From contig JAYMSP010000159.1 in the NCBI GenBank assembly GCA_036897095.1, forward strand, positions 1 to 64,000: a stretch of DNA of 64,000 bases, written 5' to 3'. The notes beneath the pieces are model-generated. The model ran no database searches. It was not told where the DNA came from and saw nothing but the letters and a program-made list of their open reading frames with translations. Shown here one piece after another: positions 50,527 to 60,801 of the stretch (position 1 is the stretch's first letter; every line of letters starts with the position of its first letter). Both the position numbers and the translations under genes were made by a program. The DNA comes from Plantago elongata (lineage: Eukaryota; Streptophyta; Magnoliopsida; Lamiales; Plantaginaceae).

Positions 50527-51240
50527 GCTGTCAAAAGGTCGAAATTTCCAAAGATGGTCTAATCGATCCGGGTGGTTTCACTCACTCACTCACATGAGAG
50601 ATGTAATCAAGAGAATACTCCTATAATGCAGCCTAGCTTCTTTAATCCTAATCATTGGTTAATTGTTTTATTCATCATATATATGATAGATTATGCACGC
50701 AATTAATCTAAATAAAGGAGCCAATGCAATCATCTTAACGAGGATAGCACGTTGTTATATATACAGTAATGATTATATTCTCTGAGCTCAGGAAATACGT
50801 TAAGGAGATCAAAATTATTGTTTCCACTTTCCACAACTAATCTTATGGAGTCTAGTTCTCCGTAGCGGACATGATACATGATAGAATCTCATCCCATCCC
50901 ATCTGCAATCTTTAAAAATTTATGAAATTATACTTTACTCCTACTAACTAGATGACTGTCTGGTATGTAATTCTTCATAAGTCAACCTTATATGCAGAGA
51001 CTTCTTGTATGTCCTCTGCCAGAGTCTCTACTCTCTAGGGTCAAATAATCACGTCTCATTTACGAGTTCAAACTTATTTTCCTCTTTAAAAGAATGGCGC
51101 ATACAGAACACATGCTTGTTAATCATGCCAGAGCTAACTATATATACTTACCGTCCTCTTGTCAACTTAGTAAATGCGTTTAGATTGATTAGTGACTTCA
51201 TTTTAGAGCAGTGCAAAGTGGTTTATCATAAGGTTTATAC

Positions 51241-51334
51241 ATCGAACTCATAGAAATGTTTGACACATTAATTTTCTAGTACAGATCATCGAACTCATAG
51301 AGATGTTTGACACATTAATTTTCTAGTACATATC
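51241..51334 (+). repeat. 47-bp tandem duplication
   Basis: ATCGAACTCATAGARATGTT followed by TGACACATTAATTTTCTAGT and a short tail occurs twice with a 47-bp step (starts 51241 and 51288). Near-identical copies indicate a recent slip or duplication. Confidence 0.85.
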
Positions 51335-52059
51335 ATAATATCCGTGTCCGATTTCAACCTTATTATATCCATCAGAGATATTCAATGCAATGCGAAAGAT
51401 ACTCCGTAGTCCGTAGCAAGTACTCCAATCCGGCTCGCTGCATGCCACCTTAGGCATGCCGTCACCTTATAATCTCTGTAATTTGATTAATTTTACCGGT
51501 TGATATATGGATTATATTCCTTAATCAGTCAAGTCAAATCTATATTAACAAATCATCAACTGGTCAACATATGCATGTACCAATTAGCTATAGCTATTAG
51601 CTAGTGGCTAATTAACAATTAGAATATCAATTAACTTTTAATCACATATATTAAAAAGTAGAATATCAAACATCACCGTCCCTTATCAGACTGCAGTACA
51701 TAATTAGAAAGAAATCCGAGGATCATCAATGTCCATTATTATTCATTAATCTTAATTATCATAACACCATCCAATTATTAAACTTCCAGTTACATTTTAA
51801 TTAATTTCTGTAACCATTCAGTACCAACTGATTAATTATATTATTGGATATAATTTCATACATGATTTTTATTATTTGATTATAGAGTATCGGTGAAAAA
51901 TTGTCTTTAAAACGAGATTAACATCATACATTTAACTACTATAGATATTAGGAGTAGTTAATAATGCATATAATACATGAATAATTAATTCGTTTTAAAA
52001 TTAGATGATATTTTTTGTTAATCATTTGATAATGATCTTAAAATCAAAAATCACACATA

Positions 52060-52204
52060 GCACTCATCTTCTTACTTTATTATCTACCTCTCATTCTTTA
52101 TCATTTTATCTCATACTTTAATACTTACTAAAAAATTTTATTAACTATATTTCTTCATAGAATCCAAAAAAAAGAAACCGTCCATAGATTAGGAAGGAGG
52201 AAGT
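52060..52204. mobile_element. Stowaway-like MITE fragment
   Basis: TTCTTACTTTATTATCTACC, TTTATCATTTTATCTCATAC and a terminal GGAAGGAGGAAGTA resemble the family at 5274 and 8351. One end is missing. Confidence 0.4.
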
Positions 52205-52726
52205 ATAAAAATTGCAATTTAAAGAAAGATTATAATGACGGATAATAATGAGATGAAAATCCATGCATATGGGTATAATGATGCATGTGCTGCATGATCA
52301 ACTCAATTAGTTTATCAATCCTATAATATTAGGCCCTCTCCAATTGACCTTTTTAGGTCTCCATGTTCTTCTACTACATCTCCATTCAATTTAAATTTAC
52401 TTATACAATCTTTAACACTTAAAGTATTTCATATAAACTTAGCCAAAAAAGTACTTAATTAGAGCTTCTTGAGCTTCCTATTTAAACACCTCCTCCTCAA
52501 TGCAACTTCCAAAATATATGATCTCTAGTTCACTACTTCAATATCTACCAAAAATTCCTCTCAGAGCCCTTTTCTCTCCTATTGTCAGAAGAATATCTCA
52601 CTCACTTTTCATTACCTGATCATACACCAGAGTATCTTTGTCAGTCTGTCTATCTATCTATCCAATTTATTATACTACTACTACTAGTTCATATAAATAA
52701 TATTCACACTCATCAAACTGTAAAAC

Positions 52727-53512
52727 ATGTCAAGCAAAAGTTCTCCATCACCTTCAAAGACAAAGAAGAAAACTAACCAGCAAGATTCATCCTCCTCCTC
52801 CGCACCCCGGTTCCTGGGCGTCAGGCGTAGGCCCTGGGGCCGTTACGCAGCTGAAATACGCGACCCTTCCACAAAAGAACGCCACTGGCTAGGCACATTC
52901 GACACTGCCGAGGAAGCCGCCCTGGCTTACGACAGGGCGGCACGTTCCATGCGCGGCTCCCGTGCACGAACCAACTTCGTCTACTCGGACATGCCACCCG
53001 GTTCCTCCGTCACGTCCATCATCTCACCGGACGAATCCCAACACGACTTCTCCTCCATTCTCTTCGGCCAGAATAGCCAACGAAACTCATCCGAAGTCCT
53101 CTTCTTCGGACAGAACAGCAACAACAACGACCAGGTTCATGACCAGGCCTTCTCCGGGACATTTCATCAAACAGGTAGTGTGCATGTTGAACAGGGCTGG
53201 AACAATCAAAGTGCGAACTACGATCAATTGGGGTGTTATAGCAACAGCAGCAGCAACTACCCGAATGCGGTGGCAGCTGAATTGCCACCATTGCCACCGG
53301 ACATCACGAGCAGCTGCTACTCCGGCGAACCGCCGGTTTTGTCGGAAATGGGACATGAGATACTGAACGACATGAGGTTTCTGGAACTTTCGGAGAATCG
53401 GCACAGCGTATCCGGAGCTCCGTATGATATGTCGGGCGGGTATTTGGGTTACGATGTGGAAGCCGATAGTGGACCAAGAAGCAGTTTTTCCGGCGGGTTT
53501 GGGTGGTTCTGA
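52727..53512 (+). CDS. LEP: AP2/ERF transcription factor, LEAFY PETIOLE-like
   Basis: A single-exon gene of 261 residues. AP2/ERF factors bind GCC-box-type DNA in the nucleus. A short basic Ser/Lys N-terminus ([15 protein letters not shown]) is followed by one AP2 domain at about residues 27-86: [60 protein letters not shown]. The WLG core and RAYD-like region (AYDRAAR) are intact. After it, [17 protein letters not shown] and the later [12 protein letters not shown] match LEP-type (ERF subgroup VIII) proteins closely. Arabidopsis LEP (At5g13910) affects leaf and petiole development. The C-terminal half is Asn/Ser/Gly-rich and likely regulatory. The first in-frame ATG is used, with AAAACATG context. 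Close relatives in the same subgroup cannot be fully excluded. Confidence 0.88.
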   Translation: MSSKSSPSPSKTKKKTNQQDSSSSSAPRFLGVRRRPWGRYAAEIRDPSTKERHWLGTFDTAEEAALAYDRAARSMRGSRARTNFVYSDMPPGSSVTSIISPDESQHDFSSILFGQNSQRNSSEVLFFGQNSNNNDQVHDQAFSGTFHQTGSVHVEQGWNNQSANYDQLGCYSNSSSNYPNAVAAELPPLPPDITSSCYSGEPPVLSEMGHEILNDMRFLELSENRHSVSGAPYDMSGGYLGYDVEADSGPRSSFSGGFGWF

Positions 53513-53566
53513 TCAGCTTCTTCGTCTGACAATTGAACGAGACCTTTCTCTTTATTTTAATCTTAT

Positions 53567-53766
53567 TACTTATTTCGTCCCGTTAAAATGTTCTCATTTT
53601 AATTTTTCCGATCAATCGTCTTCAATTTTAAATACGAACTACTTTTAAACCGTAAGTGTATAATGCTCAATTATACACTTACAATTTAATAGTAATTTAT
53701 ATTTAAAATTGTAGATGATCAATAGGAAAGTTAGAACAGAAATTTTTGATCGCGACGGAAAAAGTA
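53567..53766. mobile_element. 200-bp foldback Stowaway-like MITE
   Basis: Starts TACTTATTTCGTCCCG and ends CGCGACGGAAAAAGTA, inverted repeats with TA at each outer edge. The inverted symmetry continues inward: TTCTCATTTTAA against TTAGAACAGAAAT, CGATCAATCGTC against GATGATCAAT, ending in the central hairpin GTAAGTGTATAA / TTATACACTTAC. Almost the whole element can fold back. It begins only 55 nt after the ERF stop codon, so it may lie in the 3' UTR. Confidence 0.75.
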
Positions 53767-54998
53767 ATAGAATTCTCTTAAATATATTGTACTGTATGAA
53801 GTAAAGAAAGGGTCCTATAATTGATCCTTCTACTACATATGGTTGATTTAACTGCTTTGGTTAATTAATTATAATTATTAGGGAGATAGTTTTTTGTTTT
53901 TATTTTAATGGTGCTTTTGCTGGCTGCATGTTAGCGAATTTGTGTCGGTTTGTTTGTTTGCGGGATAGCCATTGATAATCATCATCCTCATGGTAGGTTG
54001 ATGGATTGGAAGAATGGCTGGAAAATGTTCTTAATTTCAATTTCTGTATTTCTCTTTGGGAATTAATTAATTTCAAGATTCATGTTCATCTCAGCTTCTT
54101 TATTGTTAAGCAAGTCTTATACAAAGTTTTACAATACATTGCTTGATTTACTATATTTAATTATAAAGTAAATTAATAGACTCTAAAAACAATCCACCCT
54201 ATTTAAGGAATAATTTTAAATTCATACGAGCCCATTTTTAAGTAACATTGTTTATTTTTAATCACTATGTATGCAATTTAATCATATCTATAGAAGAATT
54301 TATTCTTTATAAGGTTAGACGCATAAGATTTAAAATAAACTTTTAATATTATTTTTTTCTTTCTTAATTTAATTTTCTACTGGTACCTACTTATGCGATT
54401 AATATAATCGAGCAACGTCGGACCCTTTTCCAGAGTTGGCTCTCCCAGTAATACTTTTTACATCCACAAGGCTCGAACCCAAAACTTTATTTTATGTTAA
54501 CTCAACTCTCTTTGACACTTAAGCCAACAACAATTGATCCAACTCTATTTCAAACACCTATATAACTCAATTACTTTTTATTAACTAATTAACTCACCAA
54601 ACATTAAGTGAAGCTCCTTAAATTCAGTTAACTTGAGAAAGTGATTCTTTCAGAAATAGCACAAACCACGAGTTAATCTCTCCATTTTTCATGGTAATTT
54701 TTCATAGTAAAAACACAACAAAAATAAAGTATATAAAGCACCAATTGCCTCAATAACATGTACTAGAAAAAATAAAGCAATCTAATAACTTTAAAAATCT
54801 ACAAACTGCAGTTTTCCATTGAATTCAAAGATGGCATTATTCGCTTCAGTGGTTAGTATCCCCATTAACAATTTGCATGTCTATTTATCTTCTCCCTTAA
54901 AAAGAATACAAACATGAAACAGGAAGCTGACATTTTTTCTTTGTTTCAAACTCTTGATTTCGATCGAAAAATGAAAGAAACAATGCAGATCAACGTTA
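53767..54998. other. Spacer and leader of the small membrane-protein gene
   Basis: AT-rich spacer with a possible tRNA-derived SINE on the minus strand (54405-54545). The part after about 54800 is likely 5' UTR of the next gene. An ATG at 54831 opens a frame that does not join to the conserved protein. Confidence 0.45.
54405..54545 (-). repeat. Possible tRNA-derived SINE
   Basis: The minus strand contains TTGGCTTAAGTG, close to a Pol III A box (TRGCNNAGYNGG), and about 45 nt later GGGTTCGAGCC, close to a B box (GGTTCGANNCC). This spacing fits a tRNA-related head. No clear tail or target duplication was found, so it is tentative. Confidence 0.3.
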
Positions 54999-55934
54999 AT
55001 GCAAAACGCATCACTGGTGACCGCACGGAGAAGTTTTGCATCATCGAGCACTCCTAGATTCGCTGCTGCCACTACAGCCGAGGCTGCCCTCCACCATCAC
55101 CATGTACGCAGCAGCGGCAAACCCAAGCTTCCAGAATTTGGTCAGATGTGGCCTATTGGTGTAATTGGAGGGCTGGTCGGGTTGGCTGGACTAATGGGCA
55201 TTCACACTGCCAAACAGCAGCTGTGCAATTCCCCCTCGGTTCAGGTCACCAAAATGAGCAGGCAGAGTATAGTGGAGGTCGATAATCCTGATGCTGCCAT
55301 ATCTTCGGCTGACAAATTCATCAACAAATCCTTCCTCAGGAAGGTTGCTCACATTCAAGAGAACAAAAATGCCCATTATAGCAAACAACGCCCTGATCCT
55401 TTCACACGGTAAGTTAGGGGTGTTTGCAAGTTCTTTAAAGGTGCTTTTGGCTTCTCACTGACCTAGATTTTGTAGTGTTTGCATATATGGTTTTAGGTTA
55501 TGCTTAGATCTTTATATGGTACAATTACTGGGGTCTATGTTGCTTAGATCTTTATATGATACAATAACTAAGCGTCTGAGCAAAAGCCAGAGACATCCCC
55601 TTGGATGTTTTGAGAAGCATTTGAGGGTACCTGTGAGTTGTGAAAGCACATGCAAACACCCTTTTAATTCATCCAATATGCACATGCAGACAATCTTGAT
55701 TCTTGAAAGCAAGATAGGAATTAACTGTTTGCAACACGGGTATATTGATACGTGCAGTCCATGATCTTGCAAGAAGCCAAGAACATAATGAGATGATCGG
55801 TTATAAAACTATTTGGGCCTATATGTAGATAAGATTATACAAAGATGAACTAACCATGGGTTAAATTCTTTGGCATGAAATATTGCAGCTCACGGGATAT
55901 CGAGTCCTTAAAGTCAGTCGGAGTTCGTACCTGA
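54999..55934 (+). CDS. Small putative mitochondrial membrane protein, B12D/MLRQ-like
   Basis: Two exons (54999-55408 and 55889-55934) give 151 residues. The N-terminus (MQNASLVTARRSFASSSTPR) is rich in Arg and Ser with no acidic residue, as in a mitochondrial presequence. One hydrophobic segment follows (WPIGVIGGLVGLAGLMGIH), then a soluble tail with CNSPSVQVTKMSR, DKFINKSFLRKVAH and HYSKQRPDPFTR. The order membrane span, Asn-Pro-like turn, VxVxK, then FLRK resembles the B12D / MLRQ (NDUFA4-like) family of small respiratory-chain proteins. This is a resemblance by eye, not a firm match. The start at 54999 is chosen because the upstream ATG (54831) cannot be spliced in frame with a good donor. 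The splice between CG and C restores Arg and gives the end SRDIESLKSVGVRT. Confidence 0.7.
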
Positions 55935-56437
55935 GAAGCACAGAAGAAACTTACTACTTACTAAAGCTTGATGTATCTTCTGTAAATAAATAGCCACAGT
56001 TGTCCGGCTAGTGTATACGACTCTGAATATTGGTAGCAGTTTCTCAAGGTAGCCCTCTGCTTAAGATGCCAGATATAAGAGGCTCTCCAATTTGCTGAAG
56101 TACTTCTTCAGTGAAAATAATCAATAAGATGCATGTTTGTTATGCTACACATGTTCTTCAATTTGCTTTAGTACTTTACTTGAAGAAGTTCGTAAATAAA
56201 ATTCTAAATCACTATGATTTATGATAATAAAAAACAGTACTTGGTATATTGGGATTAGATTCAGAAAAACTGAGCACAAAGCAATTTAATCATGTTCCCC
56301 AACAATTAGGGACATCTGAAATGGTACTTGAGCCCTGTGAATCGTTCGGTAAAAATATATACATGTAGTGCAACTTAAAACGAAGTAGTAGAATAGCATT
56401 AAGAAAAATAACTTTTAGCGGCTGCACATTTACATAC
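55935..56437. other. 3' spacer
   Basis: 3' UTR of the small membrane-protein gene, then unassigned AT-rich sequence up to the villin remnant. Nothing else is seen. Confidence 0.45.
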
Positions 56438-57240
56438 CAATAATGGCAACATCACATGTCCCTTCGTGATACTTCTCCTTTAAAAACTGAACTACTTCCA
56501 ATGCTTTGGCCCTTTCTTGAATAATGGAGTTTGATATAACTTGTCTTTGGTATCAAGAATAAAAACATCAACATGATTCAGTGAGGATCGGGGAAATGGG
56601 ACCTGTATGAAGTTAACTAGCATCAATGTCGTATATTTACCCCCAAGAATGGCGTCCAGTTCAACAATTCTAATAGCAGCAGTCCCAGCTGCATCCTAAC
56701 AATACAAAGAAAAACTTAAATCTTGACAATACAATACAATTTTTATTTTTTTTAAGTACAAGAAAAATACCTGGCTAGTGTCCTTTCCAAGCCAAAAGTG
56801 TATGTCATACAGATAATCCCCTCCTTTGCCAAACCTAGTCTGTGTAAGTTACAGAATTACAACACAATAAGTCCACACATAGCTAATACTTCATCAAAAT
56901 GGAAAATTAGCTCACAGAGTAAAGGAAACAGACCTGGAGGAAAATAGACAAGTCTCCAGAGTAGGATTTACCATAATCGGATTTTGGTAAAGGAACTGGC
57001 TGGAAGTTCTCAATCCTCCAGATCTCAGTCCCTCTGTGTAGTGTTAAATTTGGCAACACTAAATTCTGAAACAAATGTATAATAATAACTTGAAAATAAG
57101 CCAACAATTTAATCACTCCTTATTTATTCATATAAGTATAACTAATTACAAGCCTGTAAATGGATACATTCTCTGACCCGTTCCCTGGAATCCTGGTTCT
57201 TGAGATTTCACCGAGAACGCCTTTGCTTGATATTATTTGC
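56438..57240 (-). pseudogene. Villin fragment (first gelsolin repeat), decayed
   Basis: Minus-strand pieces with splice sites still visible follow plant villin: EPGFQGTGQRM (about 57190), [20 protein letters not shown] (57033-56934), GKGGDYLYDIHFWLGKDTSQ (56839-56771), DAAGTAAIRIVELDAILGG (56695-56641), and [20 protein letters not shown] then [20 protein letters not shown] (56602-56438). Villins bundle actin filaments and normally have six gelsolin repeats plus a headpiece. Here the exons between ILGG and VPF (RAVQYRE...VRLKQ in homologues) are missing. About four residues (FNGA) are lost with a frameshift after KLYQ, and nothing downstream of CDVAI is present. So only about 1.5 repeats of the N-terminus remain. 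No parent gene is in the window. Confidence 0.8.
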
Positions 57241-58269
57241 AATCCTGAAAGTGGAAAGGAAAAGAAAATCTCAAGCTCACTGTCACCCAGTGACAATTAA
57301 TACGAAACAGGAAGATACAAGGTTAGAGACGGAGATTTCATGTTCCCTAGTTACATTTGAAGCAATCATCTTACACATGCTAAAGCGGAGAGGGGATTAT
57401 AGGGTAACAGAAGAATTCCCATCTCAAAGGAAAGCTGTAGAAGAGAAACAAAAAGAAAAAACAAATAAAATCTACATTAACCATAAGAGAGCACGTATTG
57501 CATCAAAGTGTCTGACAAATACCAACTTCCGAAAACCAACCATATTGTACTTCATGTCTAAGCAACTAATAACGACAGTAAGTAACGAAACTGATAGTGA
57601 AGGCGAAATTATACATCAGTCATTTCTCTAGTTAAGACTGAACTTGCGAGCGTAAAACAGTAATTCCATAATAACACAGATCAAGGCGTAATTAAAACCA
57701 GTAATCGCATAAATGGAACAGGAACAGCATTGAATAGGCTGCAAAATCCGAAGTCAATTACATGTAAACATGATCATAAACGAAGACAGAAAATTATAAT
57801 ATAACATTCAATCAGTAAAACCTTCAAGAGATCTATTCAATTCTCTGTCTATTACTAGGAAATTTTCTATGTAAATGGAGCTTTTAGAAGGAGAAGTATG
57901 GAAAAGGAGAAAAGGATTATAGGAAGGAAAGAAGGCAGAGCTGGCAGATAAAAAAGAAAGCTTCATTAATTTCATTTCATCAGAAAAAGGAGAGATAAAT
58001 GATTATTAGGAAAGTATGCAACCCCTAAAATTTTCATAAAAAGCAAAATGTGCTAAAATCAGCCACTATACCTTGGTGGGTTTGTTCAGAGGGTTTTGAT
58101 CTATCAAATTGTTCACGAACAACTCCTCATAAACTTTGATCAAAGTTCAGCTCTCGAGTTTGGTCGATGTGAGCTTGTTAAAAAGATGTCAGCAGGAATA
58201 TCAGACAAGCTTCCAAGATTCACATTTCTTTGTAAGAAAATGGGATAAGGATAATTGTAAATGGATATA
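57241..58269. other. Spacer upstream of villin remnant and 3' of PPR gene
   Basis: Unassigned sequence. Open frames on the plus strand here are antisense to or beside the villin remnant and show no family pattern. The final part is probably 3' UTR of the PPR gene. Confidence 0.45.
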
Positions 58270-60801
58270 TTAGGATGATTCTACAACACTTTCCAGGTTA
58301 ACATTTTTTACTAGCCTGCGAAGAGTCCTGGAAGTCCTCCAAAGAAGAGATTTTAGGTCATAACCCCATGATTTCATATTTCTAATGAGTTCAATGGCAA
58401 TTACTTCTGTATTGGATGAACTAAGAAGAAGCGTAAGGATATCTTGACAACATTTTGGTTTCAGACGGTAGCCTTTCTTATTGGTATAATAGAAAACATC
58501 AGTTGCCTCATTGAGATTTCCTTTGGAGCATAGAGCAGCAATCAACTTCACACAACTAGGGGCCGAAACAGCAACAGAAAATTCCTCAAGAAGATAAAAT
58601 ATTCTCAGCGCTTCTTCCACTCTATTTACCTGACACATGCCCACCAGAAAAATACTGTATGGTGCTGGATCAAAATGTGTCAACTTGATTTCCATTTCAA
58701 GTAATCTTTTGAACCCTTTCTCGAATTCACCTTTTCCAAAACATCCCTCCACTAATTTCAACTGTACAACTTCCCTTCTGCATAAACTGCTTAGGTATTT
58801 CAACCAAAAGCCAGAAGCCTGATCAATCTTGCCCATCCTGCAAGACCAAGTCATGAGTGATTTATACACCGATGAGCATGGTTCACATCCATTTTGTTTC
58901 ATTTTCTCAAAGACTTTAACCGCTTCATTTCCCCTTTCTACCCTTTCAAGTCCATCTATTAGTGTTGCATATGTCACAGAATCTGGAGCATGCCCCTTCA
59001 GCTGGAGCTCCTCGAAAAGCTTATAAGCACCATCTACTTTCCCGGCCTTACACATACCATTAATCAAAATATTGTATGTCCTGATGTCAGGCGTAACTCC
59101 ACTATGAGATATCTGCCTAAGAAGCCTGTAAGCTTTAAGAAACAATCCAGCCTCCACCAATTTCTCCACAGACTTTTGTAGGCCTCCTTTATCAAAAATG
59201 TGTGCTGCTTGAGTAAGGCGAAGGAACACTGAAGGGTTCGTCCCGATCTCCATCTTGTAAAGCATTAGATGAGCTTCCTCAAGTTTACCGGCTTTACCTA
59301 GCCCATCAATTAGGATATTAGAAGTCACTGCAGATGGTGAACAACCATGCTTTTCCATGTCATTGAATAAATCTTGGGCCTCTCCTAGCAGACCTTTCTG
59401 GCACATGCCCCATATAAGTATATTGTAAGTGGTAATGTCAGGGAATTGCTCATGGTTGAACATTTCTAATTGAAGTGATTTAGCCCGATCCAACAATCCC
59501 GCCGCACAAAACCCCCTAATTAACAAATTGTAACATCGAGTATCCGGTGCAATGCCTCTTCCAATCATATCTCTCAACATGCCCACGGCATCATCCCTTC
59601 TCCCCGCTTCAATTAAACCCCTTATTAAAATGGAAAATAAAACAACATCAGGTAGCAAACCCACGTCAAGAAACTTCTGAAACCATTCCTCTGCCTTATT
59701 AATCCTCTTGTCTCTAACCAAACCATCAATCAGACAAGTAAAACCATCAATATCAATATTATACCCTTCTTTTCTCAATGATAAGGTCAGCTTAAAAGCC
59801 TCATGAATCTGGTCAGACTTGCAAAAACCATCTAGCAGAACATTACAGGTAACAACATCTGGTTTGTATCCACTATTCTTCATCACATTAAAGATCCTAA
59901 GGGCATCATCAACCCTCTTAACCTTGCACAAGCCGGATATCATGATAGTATATGTAACCATATCGGGACAGACACAGTTGAGAACCATTTCCTCAAGCAA
60001 CTTAAGTGCATCTTCTACCATCTTATTCTTGCACAACCCATAAATCAAAATGTTATAAGTTTGGCAGTTGATTGGAATATTAGACTTGAACATCAAGTTA
60101 AAAACCGCCAATGCAAGAAGCACGGTTTTATTCTTAACTAGAACATTCAACAGAAGATTATACGCACGGGAATCGGGTTCACAGCCATACGCACGCATCT
60201 TACCAAAAGTCTCTATAGCCTTTTCCACACCCCTCGACTTCCAGTATGCCTGAATCAAGACGTAAAACGCATTAACAGGAAGAGGGCTATTCTGATTCTG
60301 AGTAGCCAGCTCATCAAGAACAGTCCAATAGAGATCAAAGTAACCAGCTTTCTGACCTGTCAAGTGGAGAATTATATTAGTCACAATCAAGAACAGTCCA
60401 ATAGAGATGAAAGAGCAGCTTTCTCACTGACCTGTCAAGAGCATGTCAACAATAAGATCATTGGAAAGTCTAGTGTGAGAAAATGGTAGGTTAGCAGAAG
60501 CCCAGATGAAGAATCTGAAGCAAATTTTAGGATCTGTTTTGGCTTGAGATTCAAGGACAGAAAGAAGAACATCCTTGGAGAGGAAACTGGTCACCTCGTT
60601 CAGCTTGGTCTCAAATGGGAGACTTCCATTGATAATGGTAAGGATTTCATTGCAACTGTTGAATCTTGTACTACCTTTCTTCTTGTGACCTCGACCGTAG
60701 AAAATCGGAGATGGTGAGGCGGTAGATGAAAATGCCAATCTCCGTTCGAACACCACCGTCCTCCGCCGTGCCATGGCGTTGAACAACCGACTCGTCGCCA
60801 T
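58270..60801 (-). CDS. P-class PPR protein, At1g79540-like
   Basis: Two exons on the minus strand (60801-60432 and 60356-58270) give 818 residues. P-class PPR proteins bind specific organellar transcripts. The N-terminus (MATSRLFNAMARRRTVVFER) is Arg-rich and suits mitochondrial import. Exon 1 contains ICFRFFIWASANLPFSHTRL, the pre-repeat region of this family. Exon 2 carries well over a dozen PPR motifs, for example CPDMVTYTIMISGLCKVKRV, PDTRCYNLLIRGFCAAGLLD and TPDIRTYNILINGMCKAGKV. The segment TNPSVFLRLTQAAHIFDKGG and the late YKSLMTWSCRMGKIDQASGF are characteristic of At1g79540 relatives (about 780 residues). The intron of 75 nt is near the lower limit for plants and is flanked by duplicated exon sequence. 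Without splicing, a TGA follows LLTGQ, so splicing is required for the full protein. Confidence 0.88.
60357..60436 (-). repeat. 75-bp tandem duplication that contains the PPR intron
   Basis: On the minus strand TTGACAGGTCAG occurs at 60436 and again 75 nt downstream at 60361. Each is followed by AAAGCTG and then by ATCTCTATTGGACTGTTCTT GAT. The first copy is spliced out as the intron (60431-60357): donor ACAG|GTCAGTGAG, acceptor TTGACAG|GTCAGAAAG. Confidence 0.85.

Larger units (their letters stand above)
44980..52726. other. Large gene-free spacer upstream of the ERF gene
   Basis: About 7.7 kb, AT-rich, with no open frame that resembles a known protein. It contains small tandem duplications at 50471-50526 and 51241-51334, a partial Stowaway-like scrap near 52060-52204, and a short direct repeat AAACACTCCGGTA near 47210-47240. 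The part nearest 52726 is the ERF promoter and leader. Confidence 0.5.

Noticed and set aside
54831-54851. Upstream ATG (MALFASV) as first exon of the small membrane protein
   Set aside because: None of the GT donors nearby joins to the acceptor at 54988 in the frame of the conserved protein.
57200-57631. 143-codon plus-strand open frame
   Set aside because: It overlaps the antisense of a villin exon and has a Lys/Glu/Thr composition typical of random AT-rich sequence; no domain pattern.
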